Origin: Ruminococcus sp.
Lineage (GTDB): Bacteria > Bacillota > Clostridia > Oscillospirales > Ruminococcaceae
Direction: 5' to 3'
Length of the DNA: 64,000 nucleotides
Assembly (NCBI RefSeq): GCF_017464355.1
Contig: NZ_JAFUAG010000044.1
Span: 1-64,000 of the forward strand
The position numbers and the translations under genes were made by a program. The notes under the pieces are model-generated. The model worked only from the letters and a program-made list of their open reading frames with translations. It searched no databases and had not been told where the DNA came from. Shown here piece by piece: positions 43,170 through 51,865 of this stretch; the first letter of the stretch is position 1; each line of letters begins with the position of its first letter.

Positions 43170-44585
43170 ATGAGGATCTATAACACACTTTCCCACAAGG
43201 TAGAAGAATTTGTACCAAACACAGCGGGCAAGGTGGCAATGTACACCTGCGGCCCCACAGTTTACCACTATGCCCACATAGGCAACCTGAGAAGCTACAT
43301 CATGGAAGATGTGCTGGAAAAGTATATGCGCTGGACAGGACTTGATGTAAAGCGTGTCATGAATATAACCGATGTAGGCCACCTGACCAGCGACGGTGAC
43401 ACGGGCGATGACAAAATGCTCAAGGGCGCAAAGCGTGAGCATAAGACCGTTATGGAGATAGCAAAGTTCTATACCGATGCTTTTTTCACTGACTGTGGTA
43501 AGCTGAATATCAAGACCCCCGATGTGGTCGCACCTGCAACTACCTATATAGACGAGTTCATCAAGGTCATCACTTCTCTTATAGAAAAAGGCTATGCCTA
43601 TGAGGCAGGCGGAAATATCTACTTTGATACCTCAAAGCTGAAGGAGTACTATGTGTTCCATAATTTCAGCGCCGAGGACCTGGAGGTCGGTGTCCGCGAG
43701 GGTGTTGAGGAAGACACCAACAAGCGCAACAAGGCTGACTTCGTGCTGTGGTTCACAAAGAGCAAGTTCGATGACCAGGAGCTTAAGTGGGAGTCCCCCT
43801 GGGGCGTAGGCTATCCCGGCTGGCATATCGAATGCTCCTGCATATCCATGAAAAATTTGGGCGAATACCTTGATATCCACTGCGGCGGTGTTGACAATAT
43901 CTTCCCCCATCACACCAATGAGATAGCCCAGTCAGAAGCCTACATCGGCCACAAGTGGTGCAACTACTGGTTCCACGTTCATCACCTCAACACCGATACA
44001 GGCAAGATGTCCAAGTCAAAGGGCGAGTTTCTCACCGTATCCCTGCTGGAGGAAAAGGGCTATGACCCGCTGGTTTACCGTTTCTTCTGCCTGCAGAGCC
44101 ATTACAGAAAGTCGCTGGTGTTCTCCTGGGAGAACCTTGACAACGCAAAGACCGCCTATGACAAGCTTACCGCAAGGGTGGCCGCACTGCTGGCCGAGGG
44201 CAGCAAGGGTGAGGTAGTTCAGGCTGACTTTGATGAACTGAAAGCAAAGTTCACCGCTGCCATGGACGATGATATCAACACCTCCAACGGCATTACCGCT
44301 TTGTATGATGTCTTCAAGGCAGACACCACCCCCGCCACTAAGCTGGCACTCATCGAAGACTTCGACAAGGTGCTTGACATAGGCATGATAAAGGCCGCAG
44401 AAAAGCTCAATGAGGAAAAGAAGGGTGCTGATATCCCCGCTGAGGTAATGGCACTGGTGGAGGAAAGACAGACAGCCAGAAAAGCCAAGGATTTCGCTAA
44501 GGCCGATGAACTGCGCGACAAGATAGCAGCCCTGGGCTATGCCGTAAAGGAGACCCGCCAGGGTACCGAGATAACCAAGCTTTGA
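43170..44585 (+). CDS. cysS: Cysteinyl-tRNA synthetase
   Basis: 471 aa, GGAGG upstream. CGPTVYHYAHIGN (HIGH box), zinc ligands in HIECSCIS and HHTNEIAQSEA, and KMSKSKG. DALR-like C-terminus ends TRQGTEITKL. Full length. Confidence 0.97.
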   Translation: MRIYNTLSHKVEEFVPNTAGKVAMYTCGPTVYHYAHIGNLRSYIMEDVLEKYMRWTGLDVKRVMNITDVGHLTSDGDTGDDKMLKGAKREHKTVMEIAKFYTDAFFTDCGKLNIKTPDVVAPATTYIDEFIKVITSLIEKGYAYEAGGNIYFDTSKLKEYYVFHNFSAEDLEVGVREGVEEDTNKRNKADFVLWFTKSKFDDQELKWESPWGVGYPGWHIECSCISMKNLGEYLDIHCGGVDNIFPHHTNEIAQSEAYIGHKWCNYWFHVHHLNTDTGKMSKSKGEFLTVSLLEEKGYDPLVYRFFCLQSHYRKSLVFSWENLDNAKTAYDKLTARVAALLAEGSKGEVVQADFDELKAKFTAAMDDDINTSNGITALYDVFKADTTPATKLALIEDFDKVLDIGMIKAAEKLNEEKKGADIPAEVMALVEERQTARKAKDFAKADELRDKIAALGYAVKETRQGTEITKL

Positions 44586-44597
44586 TCGGAGGAAGAA

Positions 44598-45470
44598 ATG
44601 GAAAAGAAAAAGCAGAACTATTACGATACCAAACGCAAAAGCCGTTTCAGAACATATTTCCAGTTCTCCATGATAGCTTTGTGCTTTGTGCTGGTGTTCA
44701 CCCTGTTCCAGGCCTGCCAGCGTGCCAAGAACGGCGGCGGCCTTGACCCCGAGGACGTTGAGCTGGTGCAGTTTGAGCTTCCCGCTGACGACGCCCCTGT
44801 GGTGGTCTTTGAAACTACCGCAGGCAATTTCACTGCTGTGCTTTACCCCGATAAAGCCCCTGAATTCGTCAAGTATTTTGAGGGTCTTGTAAACGACGGC
44901 TACTATGACGGCACCTACATTTTCGCAGTGCAGGAAGATGTCTACTTCATGGGCGGCTCAAAGGCCTCAGACGGCACCGATACCAACGATACCGACAAAA
45001 CTGCTCTTGAACCCGAGCTGGATAAGGACCTCTGGCCTTTCCGCGGTGCGCTTATCTCCTACGGAGATAAGGGGGGCACTATCCTCAACAAGAAGATAAT
45101 GTCGGGCAGCAGGATACTGTTTGTCGATACCGTGGAATTCACCGATGAGTTCAAGGAAGAGCTTGACTCCGCAGGGGGCAACAACGACCTGGTGGAGGCT
45201 TTCAAGAAAAAGGGCGGCATACCCAATTTCTCCCAGCAGTACACCATTTTTGCCCAGGTATATGATGGTTTTGATGCCTATGATGCTATCTGCAAGGCAG
45301 AGGTCACTAATGAGGATACCCTGAGCCCCAAGGAGGAGATAAGGATAAACAAGGCCTATATGTCCACCTACGGCGAACACAAGAACGACAGCTTCTTCGA
45401 CCCCGATACTGTCACCCTTGAGGGCGCCGACAGAGCTGCCACCGATGCTGAAGATACTCTGGATAAATAA
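44598..45470 (+). CDS. Cyclophilin-type peptidyl-prolyl isomerase lipoprotein
   Basis: 290 aa, GGAGGAAG upstream. Basic start, hydrophobic run and Cys in LFQAC suggest a lipid anchor. VVFETTAGNFTAVLYPDKAP and FEGLVNDGYYDGTYIFAV fit the cyclophilin opening; the active-site core is divergent (MGGSKASDGTDTND rather than QGGDP). May assist folding of exported proteins. Confidence 0.8.
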   Translation: MEKKKQNYYDTKRKSRFRTYFQFSMIALCFVLVFTLFQACQRAKNGGGLDPEDVELVQFELPADDAPVVVFETTAGNFTAVLYPDKAPEFVKYFEGLVNDGYYDGTYIFAVQEDVYFMGGSKASDGTDTNDTDKTALEPELDKDLWPFRGALISYGDKGGTILNKKIMSGSRILFVDTVEFTDEFKEELDSAGGNNDLVEAFKKKGGIPNFSQQYTIFAQVYDGFDAYDAICKAEVTNEDTLSPKEEIRINKAYMSTYGEHKNDSFFDPDTVTLEGADRAATDAEDTLDK

Positions 45471-45478
45471 TGTACCGC

Positions 45479-45509
45479 GAGCGCTGTGTTTTAACATGGC
45501 GCTCTTTTT
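45479..45509 (+). terminator. Terminator of the cysteine operon
   Basis: GAGCGC/GCGCTC with an inner TGTT/ACAT, then five T. Confidence 0.85.
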
Positions 45510-45582
45510 GTGCATAGTTAATAGCAAATCGGGAAAAATTACAGTAAAATCCTACATTAGAGGTGGCTGTGTTCATTTTGGG

Positions 45583-45625
45583 TTAACAAAACGTCGGTAT
45601 TTTGTTAATTGGCTTGTGTTATAAT
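45583..45625 (+). promoter_or_regulatory. Promoter with 9-bp inverted repeat
   Basis: TATAAT at 45620-45625 with no good -35. TTAACAAAA (45583-45591) and TTTTGTTAA (45600-45608) are perfect arms 8 bp apart just upstream, likely an activator or repressor site. Confidence 0.6.
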
Positions 45626-45734
45626 ACACTCTGTACGAATATGTCCTACTGCGGCGCTTTTTGTTGTATGCGGGATACTTTAGACGTTTATCAGAGCCGC
45701 CCGTGCGGGCGCTTTGTTGTGAAATGAGGATAAA

Positions 45735-46994
45735 ATGGTTAAAAATAACATGAAATTCGTGGTAGGCATAGCTATCATACTGGTAGTGCTGTTTTCCGCA
45801 GTCGTAGTAAGATATTCCCTGAAAAAAGACCCTCTTACCGTTGACAGCAGTTCTTCCCGTACCGGCGACATGAGGGCAGATGACAGAGATGTCACAGGGG
45901 CAGAAGATGTCCTTGATACCGAGCTTATCTCTTCCGTTGACGGCGAAGAAGAACCTGAACTTGTGGACGACGGCGGTGCGGTAGTGACACAGTCCACCGA
46001 AAAGATAGATAACCACCGCAAAAAGGGTGAACAGATTGAAGCTTCAACTACCACCACCAAGGCTTCTGATGACTCGGCAGCCTCCGATAAGAAGCTGAAA
46101 GCCGCCCAGGCTCTTGATGATGCGGCTGAAAAGTACAACGCTGCTGCGGCAAAGCTTGACCAGGCCAACGCTGCCCTGAACGATGCAAAGTCTAAGAAGG
46201 AGCAGCTGCAGAGCGACCTCAATGCTGCCAAGCAGAGGCTCGATGATGCCAAGAAGAACTACGATGAGGGTCAGGCCAATAACTATGATCGCGGCCTGTA
46301 CGCTTTCTTTGAGTCCATAAATTCAGGGGAAGGTCTTGATACCTTCAACGGTTCTGATTATTACGGTTCAGTTGAATCGGGCAATCCCGATGATGCAGTG
46401 TCTATTGATAATATCAGGAGAAGCATAGATTTCCTGAATGAAGCCAATTCGCTGAGAGCAGGTGAGGGCAAGCCCGAACTGAAAGTCAGCTGCAGGCTTA
46501 TGGCGCTGGCTGTAATGAACAACGATGTGGCTTCAAATGTAGACCAGGGCGCAAACAACACAGGCCTTACCGAGAATCTGGCTTTCGGTTTTGATGACCC
46601 TTTCAGAGTATGGTATGACGAAGAAAGGGATAATAACGGCGGCGACTATCAGACTCTGGTCAGCGATGAATGTGTGGCAGCAGGCTTTGCTGTCAGCAGC
46701 AAGAACGGCAAGAATGTTCACAACATGATCTTCGCCCGCGATGACCAGGACCACGGCGACCTGATGACAGTATCCCAGTTTGCAGATATGTTCAACGGCT
46801 TCTACGACAATGCCGTAAGGGGCAAGGGCTTTGCGGCTGAGGAAGAAGAATATGCCCGCATCGAAAAGGCATACAACGATGCCAAGCAGGAAGTCACCGA
46901 TAAGGAAGCCGCTGCTCAGAAGGCTTCCAGCGCACTTGGTTCAGCAAATACCGTATATGAGCAGAAGCTGAAAGCTTATCAGGCTTTCGGGTAA
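45735..46994 (+). CDS. Membrane-anchored CAP/SCP-domain protein with coiled coils
   Basis: 419 aa. N-terminal anchor helix FVVGIAIILVVLFSAVVV, acidic linker, coiled coil with LDQANAALNDAKSKKEQLQS (about 120-180), a CAP domain (about 215-370; IDFLNEANSLRAGEGKPEL, TENLAFG, GFAVSSKNGKNVHNMIFA), then a second coiled coil. CAP proteins are secreted binding proteins of unclear activity. Confidence 0.82.
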   Translation: MVKNNMKFVVGIAIILVVLFSAVVVRYSLKKDPLTVDSSSSRTGDMRADDRDVTGAEDVLDTELISSVDGEEEPELVDDGGAVVTQSTEKIDNHRKKGEQIEASTTTTKASDDSAASDKKLKAAQALDDAAEKYNAAAAKLDQANAALNDAKSKKEQLQSDLNAAKQRLDDAKKNYDEGQANNYDRGLYAFFESINSGEGLDTFNGSDYYGSVESGNPDDAVSIDNIRRSIDFLNEANSLRAGEGKPELKVSCRLMALAVMNNDVASNVDQGANNTGLTENLAFGFDDPFRVWYDEERDNNGGDYQTLVSDECVAAGFAVSSKNGKNVHNMIFARDDQDHGDLMTVSQFADMFNGFYDNAVRGKGFAAEEEEYARIEKAYNDAKQEVTDKEAAAQKASSALGSANTVYEQKLKAYQAFG

Positions 46995-47031
46995 AATATA
47001 GTTAGGCTTGTCCTCGGCTATGAGAATATTT

Positions 47032-47080
47032 CGCTGTCCTGCCCTTCAAACGTGTAATGTCGGGCATGACAGCGTTTTTT
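47032..47080 (+). terminator. Terminator after the CAP gene
   Basis: CGCTGTCCTGCCC..GGGCATGACAGCG (two mismatches) and six T. An ATG at 47057 lies inside this hairpin and is not used as a start. Confidence 0.88.
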
Positions 47081-47092
47081 GGAAGTGTTAAT

Positions 47093-48853
47093 TTGAGATC
47101 AGGAAAAAGGATAATAAGCACAGCACTGGTCTGTGCAGCCCTTTGCAATATGGCAGGGCTTGCTGCCTCGGCAGAGGAAAGGGCAGCTATAAAAATATCT
47201 GCGGATAATGAGATAGCTGTCTTCTCGGGCTGGGGCACAGGGCTTTACTGCTGGGGTGAAACACTCGGCAGCTCGGAAAAGCTTTCCACTGAGGCGGCAC
47301 AGCTGCTTTACGGCGAGAACGGCCTCGGTATGGATATAGTAAGATATGACCTGGGCGGCGGTGATGACCCAAGGCATGACCACTACCTCAACGACAATGC
47401 CGTAGCCGAGGGCTGGTGGAGCCCGAACGGTCTTGATACGGAGAATATGCTCTACAGCCTTGATATCTCCCTGGACGGCAGACAGCTGAATACCCTCAGG
47501 AAGGTCAACAGCGTTACAGAAGGCAGCGCAGTTATCGAGATGTGTTCCTTTTCGCCCCCCTACTTTATGACCAACAGCGGCTGCACAGCAGGGGCGGTCT
47601 ACTCGGGGGAAGATAACATCAGGGAGGACTGCTATGATGACTATGCAGGCTATATTGCCTCTGCGGCGGCAAAGCTTAAGGAAACGGGCATAAATGTCAG
47701 CAGCGTCGCACCTATGTATGAACCCTCTTCACTGCACTGGCGTGCCTTTGACTCAGCCCGTGAAGGCTGCCATGTTTCACAGGGGGATCCCCAGTCAAAG
47801 CTTATAACTCAGCTGCGGCAGTCCCTGGATAACAAGGGGCTTTCATCTGTGACCATATCCGCCGCCGATGAAACTGATATGACAACAGCTGCCACGGGAA
47901 TGAATGCGCTGACACCACAGGCAAAGTCCTATACCGACAGGCTGACCGTACATTACATCTCAGGGTCAGCAGATGACCTCCGTGCCGCGGCGGAAAGAAG
48001 ACCTGTCTGGGTGACAGAGGTTGACGGCCTTTACACCGCAGGGGAAAATGCAGGGGAAATGTCCGCAGGGCTTGGCCTTGGCAAGCGGATAATAGCTGAT
48101 ATAAACAACGCAGGTGCTTCCGCCTGGCTGATGTGGCAGGCTGTCATCTCAGGCACCCCCGACCTTGAAAACAGCTATCTGGGACTTGTCCACCTTGATA
48201 ACAAAACGGCTGAACTCAAGCTTTCTCAGCGCTACTATACCTTTGGCCAGTTCAGCAGATATATCCGCCCATCATCAACTGTCATCGCGGTGGACGAAAA
48301 CACTATCGCCGCCTACGACAGCAGCAAGGGCGAGCTTGCCATAGTCGCCGTTAATGATACGGCTGCAGCAAAGCCCGTGAAGTTCTCGCTTGACGGCTTT
48401 GACCTGCTGAAGACCTCAGCTGTCACCGAGGTGCGAACCTCGGGCAGCCTGGCGGAGGGCGAACACTGGGCAGAAAAAGAGAACGCTGCCACACTTTACA
48501 GAACAGGCTTTTCTGCCGACCTGGCACCGAATTCCGTTACTACATATGTGTTGAGCGATGTTATGCTGCACGTTGAGGGTACCCTTGGGGATATCAACTG
48601 CGACGGCGATATCAATATAACCGACCTCAACCTGGTGGCCGCCCATGTAAAGGCCATACGTGCCCTGGACGCTGAGGAACTCATACTGGCCGATGTCAAC
48701 GGTGACGGCGATGTGAATGTCACAGATGTCTCTCTGGTGGCTGCCCATGTAAAGGGTCTGCGGGCACTGGAGAGCGTAAGAAGGTATACCGAAGACGATA
48801 TACTGACCGATGAAGAGACCACCGCCGATGAGGACACAACAGGTCCCGAATGA
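47093..48853 (+). CDS. Secreted GH30-like glycoside hydrolase with dockerin
   Basis: 586 aa from the TTG at 47093, 5-7 nt after GGAAG and past the terminator; this gives a clean signal peptide (MRSGKRIISTALVCAALCNM). The catalytic domain opens FSGWGTGLYCWGE and GLGMDIVRYDLGGGDDPRHD, as in GH30 (endo-1,6-galactanase/xylanase clan). Candidate acid/base E210 in APMYEPSS and nucleophile E309 in WVTEVDG. A beta-sandwich part follows (to 490). Residues 499-560 are a dockerin with two loops (GDINCDGDINITDLNL and DVNGDGDVNVTDVSL), then an acidic Thr-rich tail. Substrate not certain. Confidence 0.87.
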   Translation: MRSGKRIISTALVCAALCNMAGLAASAEERAAIKISADNEIAVFSGWGTGLYCWGETLGSSEKLSTEAAQLLYGENGLGMDIVRYDLGGGDDPRHDHYLNDNAVAEGWWSPNGLDTENMLYSLDISLDGRQLNTLRKVNSVTEGSAVIEMCSFSPPYFMTNSGCTAGAVYSGEDNIREDCYDDYAGYIASAAAKLKETGINVSSVAPMYEPSSLHWRAFDSAREGCHVSQGDPQSKLITQLRQSLDNKGLSSVTISAADETDMTTAATGMNALTPQAKSYTDRLTVHYISGSADDLRAAAERRPVWVTEVDGLYTAGENAGEMSAGLGLGKRIIADINNAGASAWLMWQAVISGTPDLENSYLGLVHLDNKTAELKLSQRYYTFGQFSRYIRPSSTVIAVDENTIAAYDSSKGELAIVAVNDTAAAKPVKFSLDGFDLLKTSAVTEVRTSGSLAEGEHWAEKENAATLYRTGFSADLAPNSVTTYVLSDVMLHVEGTLGDINCDGDINITDLNLVAAHVKAIRALDAEELILADVNGDGDVNVTDVSLVAAHVKGLRALESVRRYTEDDILTDEETTADEDTTGPE

Positions 48854-48872
48854 TATATTATTTGATAAAAAT

Positions 48873-48904
48873 GCCCGAAAAAGCTTGCTTCTTCGGGCTT
48901 TCTT
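48873..48904 (+). terminator. Terminator
   Basis: GCCCGAA/TTCGGGC and a TTTCTTTT run. Confidence 0.8.
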
Positions 48905-48919
48905 TTGTATTTACAGCAA

Positions 48920-48948
48920 TTGACAGCAGGGGAGTATTGAGGTATAAT
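48920..48948 (+). promoter_or_regulatory. Promoter of the LRR-dockerin gene
   Basis: TTGACA (48920-48925), 17 bp, TATAAT (48943-48948). The leader holds two hairpins: GGGGACA/TGTCCCC (near 48980-49001) and CTCC/GGAG (near 49008-49024). Confidence 0.88.
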
Positions 48949-49045
48949 ATATTGGTGTAATCGTTTTGTAATAATTTTTGGGGACAAGGCTGTTTGTCCC
49001 CGTAAAACTCCCTGTTTCGGGGAGAATGAAATGTGAGGTATAACT

Positions 49046-50035
49046 ATGTTAAATAAAAAACTGGCAGCTTGTCTTGCAGCTGCAGTGTTCGTTTTTGGCG
49101 GAACTTCTGCTGTGCCCGTGATAAACTACGATACCGCCGTTACCGCTTCGGCTGAGACTTCGGGCAATTTCACTTACGTCAGCGTCAGCGGAGGTGTGGC
49201 TGTCACCGCCTATGCCGTTAACAGCGGTGCGGTGGAGATACCCTCTTCCATAAACGGCAGCAAGGTGGTCGCTGTGGCCGAACAGGCTTTCTATCAGTGC
49301 GACGGCATAACTTCCGTAAAGATACCCGACAGCGTCACATCTATAGGTGACAGCGCTTTTATGGATTGCTCATCGCTCAGCAAGGTGACTTTCGGTAATT
49401 CCGTAAAGGAAATTGGTGTCTGCGCATTCAGCGGCTGCACCGCCCTTAACAATGTAAAGCTGCCCAAGTCCCTGAAGACCGTGAAGGAAGCCGCTTTTGC
49501 TGACTGCACTTCTCTCAGCAGCCTTGAACTCCCCGATACCGATACCGAGTATCTCAGCGAAGCTTTCCTGGGCTGCACCGCTTTGAAGTCTGTTAAAATA
49601 CCAAAGGCTGTTACCTATATCGAGGAAGGCGCTTTCGGCGTGGTCATCAGCGATGATGAGTCCGCGGTGTATTCAAATGTCAGCGGCTTTAAGCTGAACT
49701 GTTACATGAATTCTCAGGCCTATGTCTATGCAGTAGAGCAGGGCATAAATTATAACATTCTTGACCCTGAGACTCCCGATACCACCTTTGATACCCCTGT
49801 GACCGATGACCCCGATGATGACACCACAGGCGATGAGAGCGAAACAGGCGATGTAAACGGTGACGGCGATGTCAACGTTTCTGATGTTACAATTTTGGCA
49901 GCCCAGGTCAAGGCCATAAGGCCGCTGGATAACAAGAGCCTGAAAAGAGCCGATGTAAACAGTGACGGCCACGTAAATGTCACCGATATAAATCTGGTGG
50001 CTGCCCATGTGAAGGGCATAAGGCCTCTTAAGTAA
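49046..50035 (+). CDS. Secreted BspA-type LRR protein with dockerin
   Basis: 329 aa. Signal peptide to about residue 37 (TASAE). Residues 60-235 are LRR_5 repeats of 23 aa such as AFYQCDGITSVKIPDSVTSI and AFMDCSSLSKVTFGNSVKEI. A Thr/Asp linker leads to a dockerin (about 268-329) with DVNGDGDVNVSDVTI and DVNSDGHVNVTDINL. No enzyme domain. A structural or binding cellulosome component is likely. Confidence 0.9.
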   Translation: MLNKKLAACLAAAVFVFGGTSAVPVINYDTAVTASAETSGNFTYVSVSGGVAVTAYAVNSGAVEIPSSINGSKVVAVAEQAFYQCDGITSVKIPDSVTSIGDSAFMDCSSLSKVTFGNSVKEIGVCAFSGCTALNNVKLPKSLKTVKEAAFADCTSLSSLELPDTDTEYLSEAFLGCTALKSVKIPKAVTYIEEGAFGVVISDDESAVYSNVSGFKLNCYMNSQAYVYAVEQGINYNILDPETPDTTFDTPVTDDPDDDTTGDESETGDVNGDGDVNVSDVTILAAQVKAIRPLDNKSLKRADVNSDGHVNVTDINLVAAHVKGIRPLK

Positions 50036-50100
50036 TAATACGTTTTATTGGACACTTCTGCTTTTCCCGGCAGAGGTGTCTTTCTCATTTCTGCCTGCCC

Positions 50101-50129
50101 TTTACAAAACAAAAAATAAATGTTATAAT
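50101..50129 (+). promoter_or_regulatory. Promoter of the two-component pair
   Basis: TTTACA (50101-50106), 17 bp, TATAAT (50124-50129). Confidence 0.8.
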
Positions 50130-50154
50130 ATCAGACGAAAGGCAGGCGCAGAAA

Positions 50155-50835
50155 ATGGATATAAAAATAGCCGTTATTGAAGACGACCGCGAGATAAACA
50201 AGATACTCAAGGAACTGCTGACAGACAGCGGATATACAGTAGAACAGGCTTTTGACGGCGATGAAGCCTCAAAGCTGCTGGCACAGCAAAGCTTCGACCT
50301 GGTGCTTATGGATCTCATGCTGCCCTATAAAAGCGGTGAAAGGCTCATTGGCGAAATGCGTGAAACTTCCGATACACCTGTTATAGTCATATCGGCAAAA
50401 TCCATGAAGGAGACCAAGCTTGAAGTCCTGCGCCTGGGTGCAGATGATTATATCATCAAGCCCTTTGACCTTGACGAAGTTCTGGTGCGCATTGAAGTAG
50501 TCCTGCGCCGCACAGGTACTTTCGCTGTGGATAATACCCTTGAAGCAGGGGAGCTGGTCTTCAATACAGAGGAAAATTCTGTAACTGTCAGCGGCAAGCC
50601 TGTCAAGCTTACCGCCAAGGAGCTTATGCTGCTCAGGCTTTTCATGGAGCATCCCCAGAAAGTTTATACCAAGGCAGAACTCTACGAAAACGTCTGGAAC
50701 GACACATATTACTACGAAGACAACACCATAAACGTCCATGTGAGCAACCTGCGCTCAAAGCTGAAAAAGGCAGGCGGCAGGGACTTCATCGACACCGTAT
50801 GGGGCATAGGCTACCGCCTGAAAGGGGATCAGTGA
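50155..50835 (+). CDS. OmpR-family response regulator
   Basis: 226 aa. Receiver with D53 in LVLMDLMLPYKSG and K in IIKPFD; winged helix 130-225 ending DTVWGIGYRLKG. The stop overlaps the kinase start (TGATG). Upstream of a BcrA-type ABC operon, as in bacitracin/lantibiotic resistance clusters. Confidence 0.93.
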   Translation: MDIKIAVIEDDREINKILKELLTDSGYTVEQAFDGDEASKLLAQQSFDLVLMDLMLPYKSGERLIGEMRETSDTPVIVISAKSMKETKLEVLRLGADDYIIKPFDLDEVLVRIEVVLRRTGTFAVDNTLEAGELVFNTEENSVTVSGKPVKLTAKELMLLRLFMEHPQKVYTKAELYENVWNDTYYYEDNTINVHVSNLRSKLKKAGGRDFIDTVWGIGYRLKGDQ

Positions 50836-51722
50836 TGTTGTTTGTCATTGCGGGGCTGGGGGTGCTTTGTCTTGGGCTGACAGCTTATATCATCGTGATG
50901 AAGCGTCAGCTGAAAAACATGACCCGTGAGCTTGACCGCACTTCTTCTGCCAACTATGACCGCCTGCTGCTAATTCAGCTGTTCGACAGGGATATCAACG
51001 AACTGGCAAATTCCATAAACCGCAGTATAGATGAACACAACAGGCTAAAGCATGAGGCAGAGCAGACAGAGCTTGCCCTGCGGCAGTCGGTCTCGGATAT
51101 AGCCCATGACCTGCGTACCCCCCTTTCTGTCATCAAGGGCGACTTGCAGCTTATCCTGCGGGAAGATGACCTTTCTCCGCGGGTGCGGGATTATGCGGAG
51201 GTCTGCCTTGAAAAGACCGAGCGCCTCAAGGCCATGAGCGACCAGTTCTTTGAGCTGGCTGTCCTTGAAAGCGACCGTGACAAGGCGGCCATAAAGCGGT
51301 TGGATATCACAAAGCTGCTCATGTCCTTCATTGCCGAGCATGAGGGCGTCATCAGGCTGGCAGGTATTGAGCCCGAGATCGAGCTTCCGCCGAAAACAGT
51401 TTTTATCATGGCAGACGAAGCCCTGGTCAGCCGAATGCTTGGCAACCTGCTGGGCAACGTGCTGAAATATTCCTGCGGCAGCTTTACCCTTGAACTCACC
51501 GAGGAGGGAAGAGTCACTATCTCAAACCCGGTCAGCGGCACCCTGCCCGATGCTTCCCGCCTTTTCGAGCGCACCTACCGCGCCGACCAAGCCCGCAGCG
51601 GCAGCAGCGCAGGCCTGGGGCTGTATATAGTAAAGCTTCTGGCAGAAAAACAAGGTGCCGAGGTCAAAGCCGCCGCCGAAAATGGTATACTTTCCGTTAC
51701 CGTGGCTTTCCGACAAAAATGA
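50835..51722 (+). CDS. Short-sensor histidine kinase
   Basis: 295 aa from the ATG at 50835 (AAAGGGG upstream). One N-terminal TM (3-22), little outer sequence, HisKA with H91 in DIAHDLRTPLSVIKGD, and HATPase with GNLLGNVLKYS and SSAGLGLYIVKLL. The intramembrane-type layout fits kinases that sense through an ABC partner. Confidence 0.9.
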   Translation: MLFVIAGLGVLCLGLTAYIIVMKRQLKNMTRELDRTSSANYDRLLLIQLFDRDINELANSINRSIDEHNRLKHEAEQTELALRQSVSDIAHDLRTPLSVIKGDLQLILREDDLSPRVRDYAEVCLEKTERLKAMSDQFFELAVLESDRDKAAIKRLDITKLLMSFIAEHEGVIRLAGIEPEIELPPKTVFIMADEALVSRMLGNLLGNVLKYSCGSFTLELTEEGRVTISNPVSGTLPDASRLFERTYRADQARSGSSAGLGLYIVKLLAEKQGAEVKAAAENGILSVTVAFRQK

Positions 51723-51727
51723 TATCG

Positions 51728-51757
51728 ATGCACCTCTCTTTGCGGGAGGTGCATTTT
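51728..51757 (+). terminator. Terminator after the kinase gene
   Basis: ATGCACCTC/GAGGTGCAT and four T. The following 108 bp before the ATPase are AT-rich with repeated TTTAAG/CTTAAG words that may bind the regulator. Confidence 0.85.
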
Positions 51758-51865
51758 AATTTGTGAATATTCTGTAAACTATAAATTTATTTAAGAAATT
51801 CTTTAAGTTTATATTTTAGACTTAAGAACAAGAAAACAGAACAACATCTGAAAGGAGCGTTCAAA

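Noticed and set aside
47057-47092. Upstream ATG start for the GH30-like gene
   Set aside because: It falls inside the terminator hairpin of the preceding gene and would bury the signal peptide.
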